Shown in pieces: positions 1-12,800 of a stretch of 64,000 nt of DNA. The DNA is from Isoetes taiwanensis (taxonomy: Eukaryota; Streptophyta; Lycopodiopsida; Isoetales; Isoetaceae), in the NCBI GenBank assembly GCA_021234155.1, contig JAJEKV010000005.1, forward strand, positions 9,852,572 to 9,916,571, written 5' to 3'. The first letter of the stretch is position 1; every line of letters begins with the position of its first letter. The notes under the pieces are model-generated. The model searched no databases. It was not told the DNA's origin and was given only the letters and a program-made list of their open reading frames with translations. The translations under genes and the position numbers were made by a program.

Positions 1-143
1 AATTGATTCTAAGCACGCTTTTTACAAACCAGAGACCCCATAGCCTTTGAAGTCCCAAAACTCTAAACCAAAGGTGTGCTCTCGATCAGCGATTTCATCC
101 CCAAATTGATTCTAAGCACGCTTTACGTACCAGACCCCATAGC
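1..143. repeat. Two-copy direct repeat, period about 103 bp
   Basis: A sequence beginning AATTGATTCTAAGCACGC at base 1 recurs at base 104, and both copies run into ACCAGA..CCCCATAGC. The second copy ends near 143 and differs by small indels. The repeat lies at the left edge of the GC-richer LINE, so it may be the end of a longer array or a flanking repeat cut by the window boundary. Confidence 0.75.
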
Positions 144-2211
144 ATGCCATACATACCGGAAAACTAAGGCGTAGGGCCGCCACGGTAAACCCGGCCCCCG
201 CCAAACCATCATGGGAGAGTCATCTCCGCGAAGAAGGAGGCTCGCTAAGGCTAAGGTCTCGGCCACGGGCCAGCCCCAAATGGAAGGGATTGATTGCTCG
301 CATCATTACTGTGAACTCCCGGCCCGCCGAGAATTCAGAGCTTACCGCCAAGCCGGGCGTGGAGGCTACCAGCGCCCGTGATTGAGGTTAATAGCGTTCA
401 CCGGCCGCATGGCAAAGGGAGATGGAGTCCCTGCGAACCCATGTGCTCGTAAGGCACCTGGGTGGTTTGAAGAACCCACACCACAGTTCCTCAAGACCCG
501 CATACGTTACGTGAAGATGGACTTGGCTCCGCACACTTCGAATCCAAGCAACAGCCGTGCAGATACCATCGACATAAAGTGCCCGCTTAGGCTCATTGTG
601 GTTCACTCACTCGATGACAATGAGAGGGAGCTGCAATGCACGAGACAATGGTCACCGTTCCCTGGCTTCACCAGCTTTCATAGCCACCACCATATACCTG
701 GAGCGCAGTCAGCTTCTGCGCATAGCCGCCATTGTGCTCAAATTTTCGTAGTATGATCGAAAGCAAAGAAGCCCAACTCGACGCAAATGTTTCGAAAGTA
801 TCACATCACCCATTCCGTGAGTTGCGTACCATTCATAGACAGGCTGTGGTCTCCCTATCGAGGTTCAGTCACCGCAATGCTGCGCATGTGATGCGCCAAG
901 TAGCAAAGAAAGCCCGCAAGAGCTGATCTCGACCAATAGTATCGAGGACGCCGCCTTCGCATCAAGCACCGCGAACCCCCGCAAGATGTACGTACCGCAC
1001 GGTGAAGTCGACCTTGATCACAGCCGGTGATCAAGCCACCCCATCGCCATCTCTCAAACACTTCACCACTACCACCTAACACGCCCCGCCTCGCCCACCT
1101 TTTGACCCGCAGTCGCTAACCTGTGAGCTGCATCAGAGCCGGCCAATCCGTAGTCCGAGGTACGCCGTGAAGAGGAAGGGAGAGTTCACCACAACATCCG
1201 AACACACATTCTCGACGGATGACATCTCGCCAGCTTCACATTTCCCCGAAAGTATTCGGCCATGGGGCTCACGTTGTAACCGCGATTGTCATATTCATAT
1301 GGCGACGCGAAAGGTGGATGCCATATTGCGCCATGGCAAGATGTCAAGGACGCCCTCAGACGTGGACCGACTCAATCTTCGCATTACCAGAGGCGCACGC
1401 AGACAGAGCTTGTCACCGTAGATATCCGCCACCAAGGTGCCGCAGATTGGTTCGCGTGATGCACATTTTCGCCAAACAAGCATCAAATGGGCCAGAGGAC
1501 CCCGCGAAATTTCAATCGCAATGGAACGTGGCCCCGCTTCGCCTCTACCGCTAGCCCCCTTCTCCTCGCCCTACTCCCTTCGCCCCCACGCACTCCATTC
1601 ACCATTAGCGTCAGCCCGCTTCCATCTAATTTCCTTCATCAAGGACAGCCTCCTCAACTCCACATGGCAGCGCATATGATCTCATCTTTCCCCATGGAGA
1701 CATGGGAGCATGCCGCACGCTACCCGGACCGTTGCTCAACATTTCTATTCTTCAATGCCCTGCATTGTGACAGTAGGGGTCATGGTGGGGTTGCTTGCTA
1801 CTACCGGACAACCTTAAGTACATTCGGGTCACCCTCCGTATGACGTATTGCACAACCGGTAATTTGTGGGTCTGTGGCATAATACCAAGGCAACCCTTTT
1901 TTTCCGGGTCACTGTTATTTCCTTCACGCAGAGAGCACCTTCTATCGCAGCCCACTGATGCGGATAGGATGGACCTTATGTCGATTCATATGATGACATA
2001 CAGAGCACAAACAAATGGGTAGGTCGCCCGGGGATTTCAATGCACCTGACAGAGTAGAGTAGCCCATGAAACTTGACTCTCACGACGATGTCCTATTGCC
2101 TACGCCTCGCAGAGGCACCGCCAATGCAGGATCTGGATGATAGCCGCTTCACTCGCCATGCATAGCTTGCCTCAAGGAGCGAGACATTTTCGACTTGATA
2201 ATTCTGTAATG

Positions 2212-2531
2212 GGGTAAAAGCATGTTAGGGTGTCCCTTTAAAAGTATTATTTAGTGACCAAAAGTATTCTAAAAAGGTACCTGTGGACTGGTAATCGGGT
2301 CCTCGTGGTAATATCCCAAAGGTACATTCTAGAACTTTTATATATATTTTGGTCTCCTGCAGAAAGTATCATCTTTAATCTTAACTTTGAATATTAATGC
2401 TGCCCCTGACTTTTATTTTGATATTTGTACTAGTTTCTTAATGAAAATAAAAATGAGAAAGTACCCGGGCCTGGCACGGTGTATGTACTTTTGCAGTTCC
2501 AAAAGTGGTACACCCTAACATGCTTTTACCC
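2212..2531. mobile_element. 320-bp MITE with perfect 21-bp terminal inverted repeats
   Basis: Bases 2212-2232 (starting GGGTAAAAGCATG) are the exact reverse complement of 2511-2531 (ending CATGCTTTTACCC). The element is flanked by AATG at 2208-2211 and AATG at 2532-2535, a probable 4-bp target-site duplication. The interior is AT-rich and non-coding, unlike the GC-rich LINE on both sides, so this is a small non-autonomous DNA transposon nested in the LINE. The TIR start and short duplication do not fit a superfamily cleanly: PIF/Harbinger normally makes 3 bp and Tc1/mariner makes TA. Confidence 0.85.
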
Positions 2532-3429
2532 AATGGCCTCGTCACAAGGGTCTCACGTGCACCGCGTAATGCAAATAACCGGGGAGGTCTAGTGTAGTGG
2601 ACGGCGGTGCTCAGAGTTCGCAAGATGGCGGTCTCATCGGGCCAAGCTTCCAAGGGCACCGACAGCCGATGAGGAGGTCGACTCGTATCACTCCTAATTT
2701 TATTTGGACATGGTCGGGTAAGCTAACTCCCCACTATGCCAGCCCTTCGCCTATCCCTCGCCTGCGACCGGATTATGAGCAAAGGTAGATTACGCCGAGA
2801 TGCTCATGGACGCCAAAGAATTCTCATGGACTCCCCACACTTGAGCAGCCAGGATGCATCTGGCCTGACTGAAGCTATTACGGATGCAAATGGACAGTGT
2901 TTTGGCACTTCTCCCTCCCCCTCGCTGGCCGCCAGTGGACAGCAACCTTTCGCAGAACTCCCAAGTGGTTTGATGCGCTGCGTAAAGAACGCAAGCGCCT
3001 CCGCCACGCTCGATCCGTGTACCCGCCAGGTGTTAATCGCGACGCATCAGCCCCATCCGGCGCGAGACAAAGCACGGCATCTGCCGTGCATAAGGGGAGA
3101 TGTTTGGTCACTGACACTCATCCTCGAACCTTTTGGCGAGTGCTTCAAGGCCAGCCCAGCCTATGGACATCACACCCGCAAGTTGGGAATAGTACTTGGC
3201 GCTACCTCTATGACCCACCGGATGCGACGCCTACACTTCTTCTGGCCAGATGGCCCCCATTGGTTCTCGCTGGAGGAGGATGTTGTATAGGGCCTTAAAA
3301 ATCCATCGCCTAATGGGCGTTCACCCCATGGTATGCAGTCGAAGCTACTTCCAATGGGTGTATCGCGCCATCCTCACTACCCCCTGCTCAACAGAGCATT
3401 GCAGAAGGTTTCCATAATGGGACCATAAG

Positions 3430-4210
3430 TAGGTTGTCCTCATTCACAAGGCGGCGACTTTACACCGTCCTACCACTACCGGACGACATGGTCGGGCTCA
3501 AGATTTGCCAAACCGCTATCGCATTCCTCGAAGCAAGAGTTGACCACCAAGCGAGGCGCAGATGTGCGAGCCCTCACAATAAGCAAGCTTTAGACCCCGC
3601 CACTCAACGGGTTGACTATATCTTTACATCAGCGGCACTGATTGAAGATACCAAACCATCGCGTGACTTGTATTGCCGCTTGTGGACTTCGCGAAAGCTT
3701 TCGATACCTACCCCCGAGAAGCTATGGGCTAGGATCAAGGCCAATTGGGCCGCTACCGCCGTGCGTAATGCCATATACAGCCGTATGAGAGTTGTTTCGG
3801 GCGTGATGCAGCCGACGCGCCAAGCATTCACTCGCCGCAGTATCGGAAGGCCCCGCTTGTGGCTGCCCCTCCTCACTCAACACTTTGGCCTCTACATTGG
3901 GATCGGGCCATTAAAGCCCTCGCCATCGGCATGGGGGGATGGCATGTACTTTTGCACTAGGTCATCCGCCTATCTATGCTGACGATGTTGACCTTCCTCG
4001 CCCACACCCCGTATTTCATACGCTGTAAATTTCATCTAGATGTCCTGTGACATTCCCCGCCGCTACGTACATGCGCTGCGACCGCCAAGTCCGTGGTGTA
4101 TTTTCATATCTCTTCAATACCACCCTTACGCCCTTTGCACTCACATATCAAGGATATTCAGGAGGTCACCACCTACAAGTACCTAGTGGAGTTCCTCCTC
4201 GCCACTAGAG
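3430..4210 (+). pseudogene. Reverse transcriptase relic of LINE copy 1
   Basis: A frame around 3700-3800 reads KLWARIKANW..VRNAIYS..RVVSGVM, the layout of the LINE RT segment after the first catalytic aspartate region. Near 3968-3990 another frame gives PIYADDVDL, containing the YxDD polymerase motif. Near 4150-4200 comes IQEVTTYKYLVEFL, matching the region after the palm in LINE copy 2. The pieces are in different frames with stops between them, so the enzyme is dead. The role in an intact element would be target-primed reverse transcription. Confidence 0.6.
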
Positions 4211-5076
4211 ACGCCCATCCGGCTATGGATGATGCTAGCCGAAGGCTTTATGTCATGCGTAACAACAATCACCAGTAGCTCTATGATTGGGGCCATCAAC
4301 ACATCCGCTTCCGGCTTCTGGCCTGTTCCTCGTTTTTGTATGGGTCGAGAATGTATCCGGCCACTTTCATGACATCGGGAATGACTTGGAGCTAAAAAGT
4401 GGCGCATTTTGGCATGCTAATTTTGCGAAACCTTCAAATTCCCCATCGACTTCGCTGCAGAAATCGATTCTTACGCCATTTCAAATGGGTACTCTTGATG
4501 CATTACATCGCCTACTTCTCGTGAAGTGGTTAATGGTGGTGATGCTCTCTATCTCGCCGCGACCTGGCTTACACTGTAGCAATGGCCCACAGCTCGTAAT
4601 TGCTGGAGGTAAGAGACGCTGGTTCGCCGATGAACGCGGCAGGAGCACGATGCGCGTGGACACATGAGGCCGATCGTGATAAACCGCTGGAATACCGACG
4701 CTGTTTCCTTTGGTGCTTCCCGGACCCCTACTTCCATTACAAGGAACACATCAACTCATAATTCTAACCCACAAATTTACCTCGCTCCTACCGCTCCTCA
4801 AAAGCGCAGTTCATTGCCTCCATTCAAGACAGTACCTACCCATCTCCGCGATTGACGGCGTGGATTTGGGAGCCCCGCCAGATGTGCTTTGTCGGGCGCT
4901 GATGAACACACCGCCAAGACGCGTTCGGGGTCGCATATCTGTGAGGTAATCGGATCTCAGAGCTCCACCTTTGCCCCTCGCCGTCAGCTGGATCGTGCAC
5001 TATGGGTACCTGACATGAGTGTATATATTTGTGTGTTTTGCATTTCGTGATGTTGGAACAGCTTTGTCTAGGTGCT

Positions 5077-5220
5077 GATTGTTGCCACGCTTTTCCCTAA
5101 AAACCCCGTGGATTTTTAATCCGGTAGTAATCCGCTTGTCAGCGCTTTGTATCGGGTCTCATAGACCGATTGGTCTCCTCGCGGGATCGAGTAAAAATAT
5201 CTTCCTTCCTTCCTCCTTAC
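5077..5220 (+). other. LINE copy 1 3' stem-loop and short-repeat tail
   Basis: GATTGTTGCC (5077-5086) can pair throughout with GGTAGTAATC (5123-5132) if G-U pairs are allowed as in RNA. The loop carries TTTTCCC..AACCCC..TTTTTAATCC. The tail GTAAAAATATCTTCCTTCC at about 5191-5210 is a CTTC microsatellite. The equivalent stem-loop and a TATTC-repeat tail end LINE copy 2 at 55038-55198. I infer an RNA structure read by the element's own reverse transcriptase. Confidence 0.6.
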
Positions 5221-5221
5221 T

Positions 5222-6599
5222 CCACAAACCATCTTAAATTATAATTTCATTTCATTGTACTCAAGAAGTCGGATTTGCCAAGTCAGCCATGAATAAAGAG
5301 CATGTGGTATAATTCTTAAAAGGGACAAATGCATTCTCGATGGCGTATCGAGATAAATTATACATGAGGATTTATAGCTGGTAGTCACATACCCAATAGG
5401 TCTAGAATTGCAACTACTTAACCGCCAGATAGAGGCTAGAGGTTAGACGCCCCTACAAAATATACCTGCGATCCACCGCACACTCTCAGAGGAAATCCCC
5501 ACCGGCCCTCCGACCGCATCTGCTCCCTCCGCCTATCCCGCGACTCGATCATCACCTAGTGCGGAAGGGGACACGGCGGTGTCTTTAGCGCTCTTCCTAT
5601 GGGCTCCTATCAATGAAGCATAAACAACGTAATCCAGCAATAACAACACATCATATATTACCCTCTAAGGGTAGTCTATCCACATATCCATAGCTAGCAA
5701 AGAAGATAAACATATGCCATAAAACATGAGAGCTCCTACCCATGGTTCAATTCATGGGGAGGTTGACCGACCGGGCTAGGCCTCAAGATATTTTTCGCAC
5801 TGAAGTCATAACAATGGCGGGCCGGGCTATAGACAATGGCTAGGGTTGATTCACTCCATCCTCTCCCTCGCGTGCATATTTTGCAGATGGCTAGATCAAG
5901 CTCGCATGACTCTAGCCTTCCGGATACGCAATCCCACATCACCCATCGACTACTCCAGTTGCATCTCCTCGGGTCCGGCCGGTGCGGTGAACGGTTGCAT
6001 CTCCCCTTCCTGGCCCAGAGGTTCCACGACGCCAGAGAATCGCGGGCGCATTAACAATGACTGCACCCTCGAATTTAACCCCCAAAAATAAGAGCCAAGC
6101 CAACACTTGCAACTCTTGAGAGGCGTGGCGACACCATTGCCCCTGTGGGTGTTCCGACCCATGCCCTCGGCCACACGGCACGACCATAAGCTCCAGCCCA
6201 CTATGGGATCCCCTCAGAAGCTCCCCCGCCCCAGTGGATCCTCCCTCCCATCAGCCCCAGTAGTACTGAAGTCACATCATAGCCTATAGCCCGGGATGGG
6301 TTCCTGTATGCACAAAGCCGCGATAATAATAGAACTAAGGGCTCCGTGACTAGGAGCATACTACGAATGGCTACTTCAGGTCTATACCCCTTCCAATACA
6401 AGAGGAGCAAACATGATCAACCAACATCACATAACATCATATCATGATAATCATCATAAGAACATCTTAACCTAATCATACATATCTAACTTACAGCTAG
6501 GGTTCCTTTGGATTAGGGTTCAAGATGTTGAACAAGGGTTCTAGGATGGCTCTACCGGGTGTGTTTATGCTGATATGCGCCATTTTCCTACCGGGCTAC
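5222..6599. other. No gene recognised; GC-richer patch at 5.74-6.4 kb
   Basis: I see no supported gene. 5740-6400 is richer in G and C than its surroundings and encodes only short frames on both strands with no motif. The short palindrome CCCATGGTTCAATTCATGGG lies near 5739-5758. GGGTTCC and TTAGGGTT words occur near 6500-6530. The patch could be a piece of an unidentified retroelement terminal repeat, but no second copy lies in the window. Confidence 0.4.
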
Positions 6600-9130
6600 A
6601 GCTTCTTTTAGCACTTTATTTTCGCTTTTTTTACACTCCATGTCCGCGGATCGGCAAGAACCCCGACGAGCCGTCACCATAAAAGTTGAAGGGCAAAGTT
6701 GACGGCCTGGAGAAGGCCACCGTAACAGAAAGTTTTGGGCTAACTTCGCAAAGAAGGTCAATCCATGATGAATCAATGATTAATTCTCCTGTCACAGCTA
6801 ATGGACGGGAATCGTCCCACCCATCGCTGCAAAAGATCTTCAATGAATTTGGAAATAATTCATGTTTTGAGTTTACAAAACTCGCTTTTTTGATCTGAAT
6901 TCAAGTACTTGAAGCATGGCTGTAATTCAAAACCAATTCCGCAGGTAACAAGCTCCCTTGCATTTCTAAATTTTTTAAGGACCAAATCCAGAACTCGGTT
7001 TTGCGTGAGTTACTTTTTGCAAGAACACTCCATTGAGTTTTCAAAGAATCGGAAACTTCGGGATGAGGGAAAGAATCCAAGAAGTATCAAATGGGCGATG
7101 TTCCGCGGGCCGATTTTTTATGTGTCCGAAAACCTATGCCCAAACCGCAAGATACACACCGTTAATCAAGCCCCAGCCAAGACAAAGACTCGACGATAGA
7201 GAGAGTTTATCGTAAACCGCTTCCAAATAATGAATTGAGAACCCCTTTGCAAGGGCTTTGCCCCGTCACATACGTAAAAGGCATTGCATCCCGACGAAGT
7301 TTAAGGTTAATTGGGTAAGTCTTGCGCAGATGCTTACGTGGATTGGCCAAGCTCACCAACAAAGAACATGTGAATTGCTTTCTAAAGAACACCACTGCAT
7401 TGCTGAATCACATCAGGTCACTTTCCCATATGTATGAGGACAGCAAGAAGGAATTGGTGCGTAAATGTGCCGAATTGAGAATGGAAGGTTCCATCGCCAA
7501 CTCCACTCTGCAAACTTCAAGGATCTAGAAGACGAGATAAAGGAGAAGAGGCGATGTGGGATGGATTTGCAAAATGCCTCAAATTCTCATGAGGAAGAAG
7601 GAATACAAGAGTTGCAAGGGATGGCAAGCTCTCCAAGCTTCTAGACAAGGCATGTCGAAGGTGAACACTTCAGTTTGCAGCAACTAAAGAAAGAAATTTC
7701 TATTCTCAATTTTGATATTGAAAATTATAAAACTAACATTTAGTTCCTCGGCATGCCAAGTGCAAGCATGTGGCTCACTAAGATCAAAAATGAGAAATCC
7801 AAGAAGAATCTCCTTAAAACCGGAATGGGAACTTATAATTTCAATGTCCATATAGGGGCAACTACATGAGGGTTGTGGCCTCTTCGCTGTGAATATGAAT
7901 TCGTTAAGCTTAATTCATGGTCATATTTACCATGTAATATGTTTCAAGGTTAGGCCGGAAGGCATGCATTGTATCATTGCATCCTGGTCAGGATGTTGAG
8001 GTTCCTCCAAGTATTCTTGATGAACTTGGTTTCAAGGAACCTGCCACCAGGTTCGCACATGAAGAAGAATCAAGGAAGAAACAAATGTATTAGCGAAAAC
8101 CAAATAGAAGGAAAACCAAATAGAAGAAGTAGAAAACCAAAGAAGATCGAAAAAAGCGTATGAGGTGACAATTCCAAGAAGAGATCCAGAGAAGAAACTA
8201 GCCTCGAAAGCACCTCTATGTATAATGATCCACCTCAAAGTTCGATTTCAAAATTGCCGAAAGTGGCAAAGAAAAAGAATAAGGAGTGCCACTAAGTCAT
8301 GGTCAAAACCCATAGATCTAGGTACTATCTCAAGATTTTCTCAAGTTAGTTAAAGCCTGTTTTGAAGTTTGCTTCTATTCCTTGCAGATCCAATTGATGC
8401 GGACAAGCAAGTTAGTCCTAATGAAGTTTTCTCACTTAGCCTCGCGGAAGATAGTCCTCGATAGGCAAGAAAGCAAAGCAGGTAAAAAATTAATAATTAC
8501 GTGTATTTGAGTACAATACTTAAGATTTTTTTGCTCAAGATTTTTGTCGCATGGTGTTGTAGGATGAACTTGTCCGCGACTATTTTGCAAAGGCATGATT
8601 TGTCTCCAAAAATGAAAAGGTAAGCAACATTTCAACATATGTATCATTTACTCATGTGCATTTGACTCACATCAGCCTTTTAAATGCGTAAAAAATTCTT
8701 CAAAAGTGGTTGGACAGATGGTGCCGCGGGAAACCGATGCTTCAAAGGAGGGCTTATCCTAAATGCACACTCCGCTTAAAAAGGTGTTACCCTTTTTCAA
8801 AGACATGTGTTCAATAGTTTTATTTTAGTCCGACCTAACTTGTATTATGCATCCTCCGCCCAGCTTTGCATTGTTCAAAGAATGCCAATTACCTTGAGCA
8901 CTTGTAAGTGTTATCTTGCAAATTTGGTTTGCACAAATAGCCTTAACATTAACTTGTTTTGTTTCAGAAGTCGAGAGTTGAGCACGCTAAGGATCCCACC
9001 AAGATCGAGATATTCTCTCCGTGACGAGGAAAGGCCGAGTCTCCACAAAGCCCATGTTCCATGGAAGATGATGTTACCATGGAGAAGTGGTTGAGAAGAA
9101 GATGCATAAGAAGTTGCAACTGTAATCCCT
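6600..9130 (+). pseudogene. Multi-exon coding relic A, coiled-coil-rich, unrecognised
   Basis: Several stretches read like exons of one lysine- and glutamate-rich protein. Near 7333-7510 a frame contains SLSHMYEDSKKELVRKCAEL, and a frame from 7506 to about 7866 continues with KDLEDEIKEKRR and LQQLKKEISILNFDIENYK, heptad-like and probably coiled coil. That second frame is broken only by TAG codons. Towards the 3' end there are convincing splice sites: donor AAAGCAG|GTAAAA near 8480, acceptor TTGTAG|GATGAA near 8562, donor GAAAAG|GTAAGC near 8622, acceptor GTTTCAG|AAGTCG near 8967. The last exon reads KSRVEHAKDPTKIEIFSP and may end at a TAA near 9125. Frameshifts and in-frame stops prevent a full protein. 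I do not recognise the family. Confidence 0.45.
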
Positions 9131-9899
9131 CATGTTGGCAATACCGCTTAATCTCCATGTTGACAATACCTTTTTATGTTGATTAATATCGCTTTTTATC
9201 GCACCAATTTTCCCCTTAGGTGCGAAGTTTTGAACATTTTGTGTAACACTTGTATGAAATGACGAAGTTTCTCTGAATCGTAAAATGATATGTTTGCTTT
9301 GATATTTTGCACTTTTGTTATGAATATCCATGTATGAAAGCTAGAAGTATATCAAGGCCACAAATTCCTCAATGCAAACACACTTCAAATTCATTTTCAA
9401 TCAATAACACAAATCAAAAGACATCTAACTAATTGACAATCAAATTCAATCTCAAACCAAACAACACAATTCCAATTCATTACACGAATGTGAATTTCAT
9501 TACAAAATCAATGACCATATAATACAATGGTTAAAATTTCATCATAATGGTTTGTAACAATGGTTACAATCATAGAATGGTATACAAATGTACACCCTAA
9601 AAGAATTAGGTTGTTCTTCTTTTTCCCCGAAGTTTCTTGTCTTTGTTAAATTCAAATAATTTGATGCAGTTCATCCGAGTTTTGAGCTATCAATGCAGTA
9701 ATCGCTTTGTGGCAAGCTGTCCAATATTTGGTTATGTGTATCTTTCCAAGTGATCAAAAACAATACCACTAATCTCGTCAACTCAAAACAAAGAGAAGTA
9801 AACTAAAATGACTATAACATTACACTCCCTCAAGTCATTTACCAACTCATATCCGCGTCTCTAAGAACTTGTGAATAAACCAAAGGACAACTACTCATT
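9131..9899. other. AT-rich intergenic DNA between two convergent coding relics
   Basis: No gene or named element is seen. The stretch is rich in CAAAT, AATTCA and TTACAA words and could hold the 3' flanks of relics A (+) and B (-), which point at each other across it. Confidence 0.5.
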
Positions 9900-12800
9900 T
9901 CCCAAGTAAAACTTTTTGGCCCCATGGATCTTTGAACGCTTCTCCACCACATGTTTCACCTTTTGTGCACTTCAAAGACATAGAAGTCCACATTCTCCCT
10001 TGTTGTCCGGCTCTCGCGAACTACGTAAAAAATTCATTCCAACCGCAAGAATATCACTTCCATTGAGGATCACCTTCAAAAATGTGGCTATCCACAACAT
10101 CTTCCACATAATCAAGACCTCGGTCTTAGTTTCGAGTATTGCTATGCCTATTCCTACCTTTGTTAGCACTCGGCATGTTTGCCTAACCAACAATTATGAT
10201 GTAAACAATCAGAGTCCATATGAGCAACTTGTGTAGGATTCAGAGGCTTGAATTGGCTCGGGATGGAATGGAACTTGCTTGAACCTCGAAAGTGTAAGGC
10301 CAATCATACCTTTCTCGGGAATTCCTATCAACCTCGCTCTACTCCAATTTCCCTAAAACCTCGCTTTAGAAAGAAACCAAGATTTCAACACACAATAACA
10401 TTCAAACAAAGCAAGATTTCTCAAAGACACACTAACAAGAAAAGCAGATTTCAAAGATACCCAACCCGCTTTGCCCTCGACAGAGTTGTCCATGAAATGC
10501 TTGGACTTAAAACCATGATCATGTGCATTTCAGTGGTATCGATCCTCTTTCAACATCTCATGTAAGAGCTCGCTTAATGACAACAAAGACTCATCATGTT
10601 CAATTGCTCTATTATTAGTCAAGAAAAAAAAAAAAAAAAAAAACAAATTAAAACTATAAATCCATTGACAAAGAATGTAGCTACTTTTGCCATGATAGGA
10701 GGCAAAGTAATTCAATTTATTGGAATGCCATTGGTATGGTAGTTCCTACCAAGGAAATAAAAGTTCCTTGCTCCTCGAACTCAGATGAGCAAACTATTGT
10801 GGGGACCACATGATGTGTCCATATACTTTCAACATCAATTCCGCTTTGTCGTAAATACATGATGCTTGTTCAAAACAATACCGCACAAACAAGGTATCAT
10901 GGTCCCTCGCTATCCCGATATGTAGAAATGAGTCTCTTTATAATTCTCTCTATTTTCATCCAAACTTGGATCATCCTCGACAATGCTGCATGTCTCAGGA
11001 GCGTATTACGTACCAAAATTGTGCATCGATCATTCTTCCAAAGGTAGACTCTCAGATCTCTTGTCAATCTTAAAAGTATAATTTCAGCTAGACCCATGAC
11101 AAACTATGGTGTCCTTGAAATGTTGCCAAACACTCCCTCGAATTGTTCGGGTCACTTACTTCCTTCATATAATTATGTGGTATAAACTCTTTAAGACACT
11201 CTCGGGCTTCCCCGGATAATCTCTAGCTTGTGTGATTTGTAAACCAAATTTCTTGTAACGGGTTTAGTAGAAATCTTGTACCTCCCTTTACATCGTGCAC
11301 GTGTTCTCCAATGGGTTCAAGTACCGCAATGGTAATGACAGATCAATGATATAACTTGGATAAAATAAAGCCTAATTCTAACCTTGTCATAGGTCTTCCA
11401 TTCATCGTTGTGTCCTCGGAATGTACTAACTATTTGGGCAGGTTGGTAACTCAAGGTGTCCACAATTTTGCACTTGAGAGTCAAATCAGCCACGCTGCAT
11501 GCCACTCTCTATTTCATCATCCTTCGACAAACCAGTTGATTTCCAAAGCTCACCGTAGAAGAGTATGTACATTTATTTGCTATGCAAGTTGGCCTGTGGC
11601 CACAAACCACACAAGTGCACTTGCGCCTAGCTCCATGTAATTTCTCATCATGCCTAACCTTATTTATCATTGCCTAATGAACTGCTTTTCATGTGATACA
11701 CACAAATGCCAGTTTCTATCCCCACCTTCCTTACATATGGTGGTTTCAGAGCATGAAACATCTAAAAAAGACAAGTCAAACTTGGGATATTCAGCAAGAA
11801 ACGCTTATAGAAAGTAACCCGCAAGTGCAAATTCACAAGTTATAAAAAAAGAATTTAAAAGGCCAACAAAAAAAATCAATATATAGAAACATCTTTACTT
11901 GAGTTTCTAGAAATGCAAGGGATGCATTATGTCTACCTTTGCCTAGTCCGACCTTCTTCAGCCACATGTTTTTGCAAGGTGATACCCGGTGTTATTCCTC
12001 CAAAAGTCAACCACAAGTTTCCTCCATCATAAGAAAGCTTGTCACTTCGAAAGTGCTTTTCTTGAACATTGACCATGGTCCTTCCCATGTTCAAGAAATA
12101 AGCCCTCTTTTTTAACAAAGAATGAGACAATTCTTCTATTCAGTTTAGCTGTTTTGCAAAGGCCCTTCTATTTGTGTCAAAGATTGATTGCAGTGCTTCA
12201 TGGCGACTTCTTGCTCTCCATATGCATCAGATCCTTTGCATATTTGTGGCTGCAAAATGAATCCTTCCAAGCTGTCCACTATAGCTTTATTGTCTTTGAA
12301 TTTTGGTGGTTTGAACACCTAGACCAGCAACCATTTGGTCGCGACTCCTTAGAATATCTTCCTATCTTTTTCATCAGCATTCCTACAAATATTATTAACA
12401 AGTTTGCCAACATCTTTTGACAATCTTTTCTTTTTTTGTGCTGAAATCACCATTCACCTTTGGCTTGTTCATCACCGCATTTCTCTCTCTGCCTTTGTCT
12501 TTCTTTTCTTTGTTCAAAATTTCTTCCAAAAAAGAACACCTAAAGAAGCTAACAAAAGTTAATTTGTAAAGGATTCATAAAAACAACCGGAGATACAACT
12601 TTGACATACCTTCAATATCCATTGAGCTTGTGCTCATTTGCTATAATTCACCATGTGAAGTCCTCGCCATAAAAATCACCGCTTCTTCATAACAAAATTC
12701 ACCACTAATTTCGAAAGATAAATCAAGAACTATTACCGCGAAGTTTCTTTTTACACAAAACAAACAACAATATAATAAATCCTTTAATTACCCGGATCCT

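Larger units (their letters stand above)
144..5221 (+). mobile_element. Decayed LINE (non-LTR retrotransposon), copy 1
   Basis: This stretch is visibly GC-richer than the AT-rich DNA around it. Its right half carries a degenerate reverse transcriptase with a YADD box near 3975-3986 and a downstream TYKYLVEF motif near 4170-4200, matching the RSYKYLSIEF motif of the second LINE at 53.1-55.2 kb. It ends with a stem-loop at 5077-5132 followed by a TAAAAATATCTTCC-type short-repeat tail, as expected for target-primed elements. No long open frame survives. A 320-bp inverted-repeat element interrupts it at 2212-2531. The 5' boundary is not resolved and may lie outside the window. The 5' part would hold ORF1 and endonuclease regions, but I could not recognise them. 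The clade is unassigned. Confidence 0.7.

Noticed and set aside
5739-5758. Possible tRNA T-arm (CCATGGTTCAATTCATGG)
   Set aside because: The loop is one base too long, and no acceptor, D or anticodon arms can be fitted around it.
10621-10643. A run as the poly(A) tail of a retrogene or SINE
   Set aside because: No coding or tRNA-like sequence precedes it on the + strand. It lies inside the - strand relic B and is best explained as a simple homopolymer.
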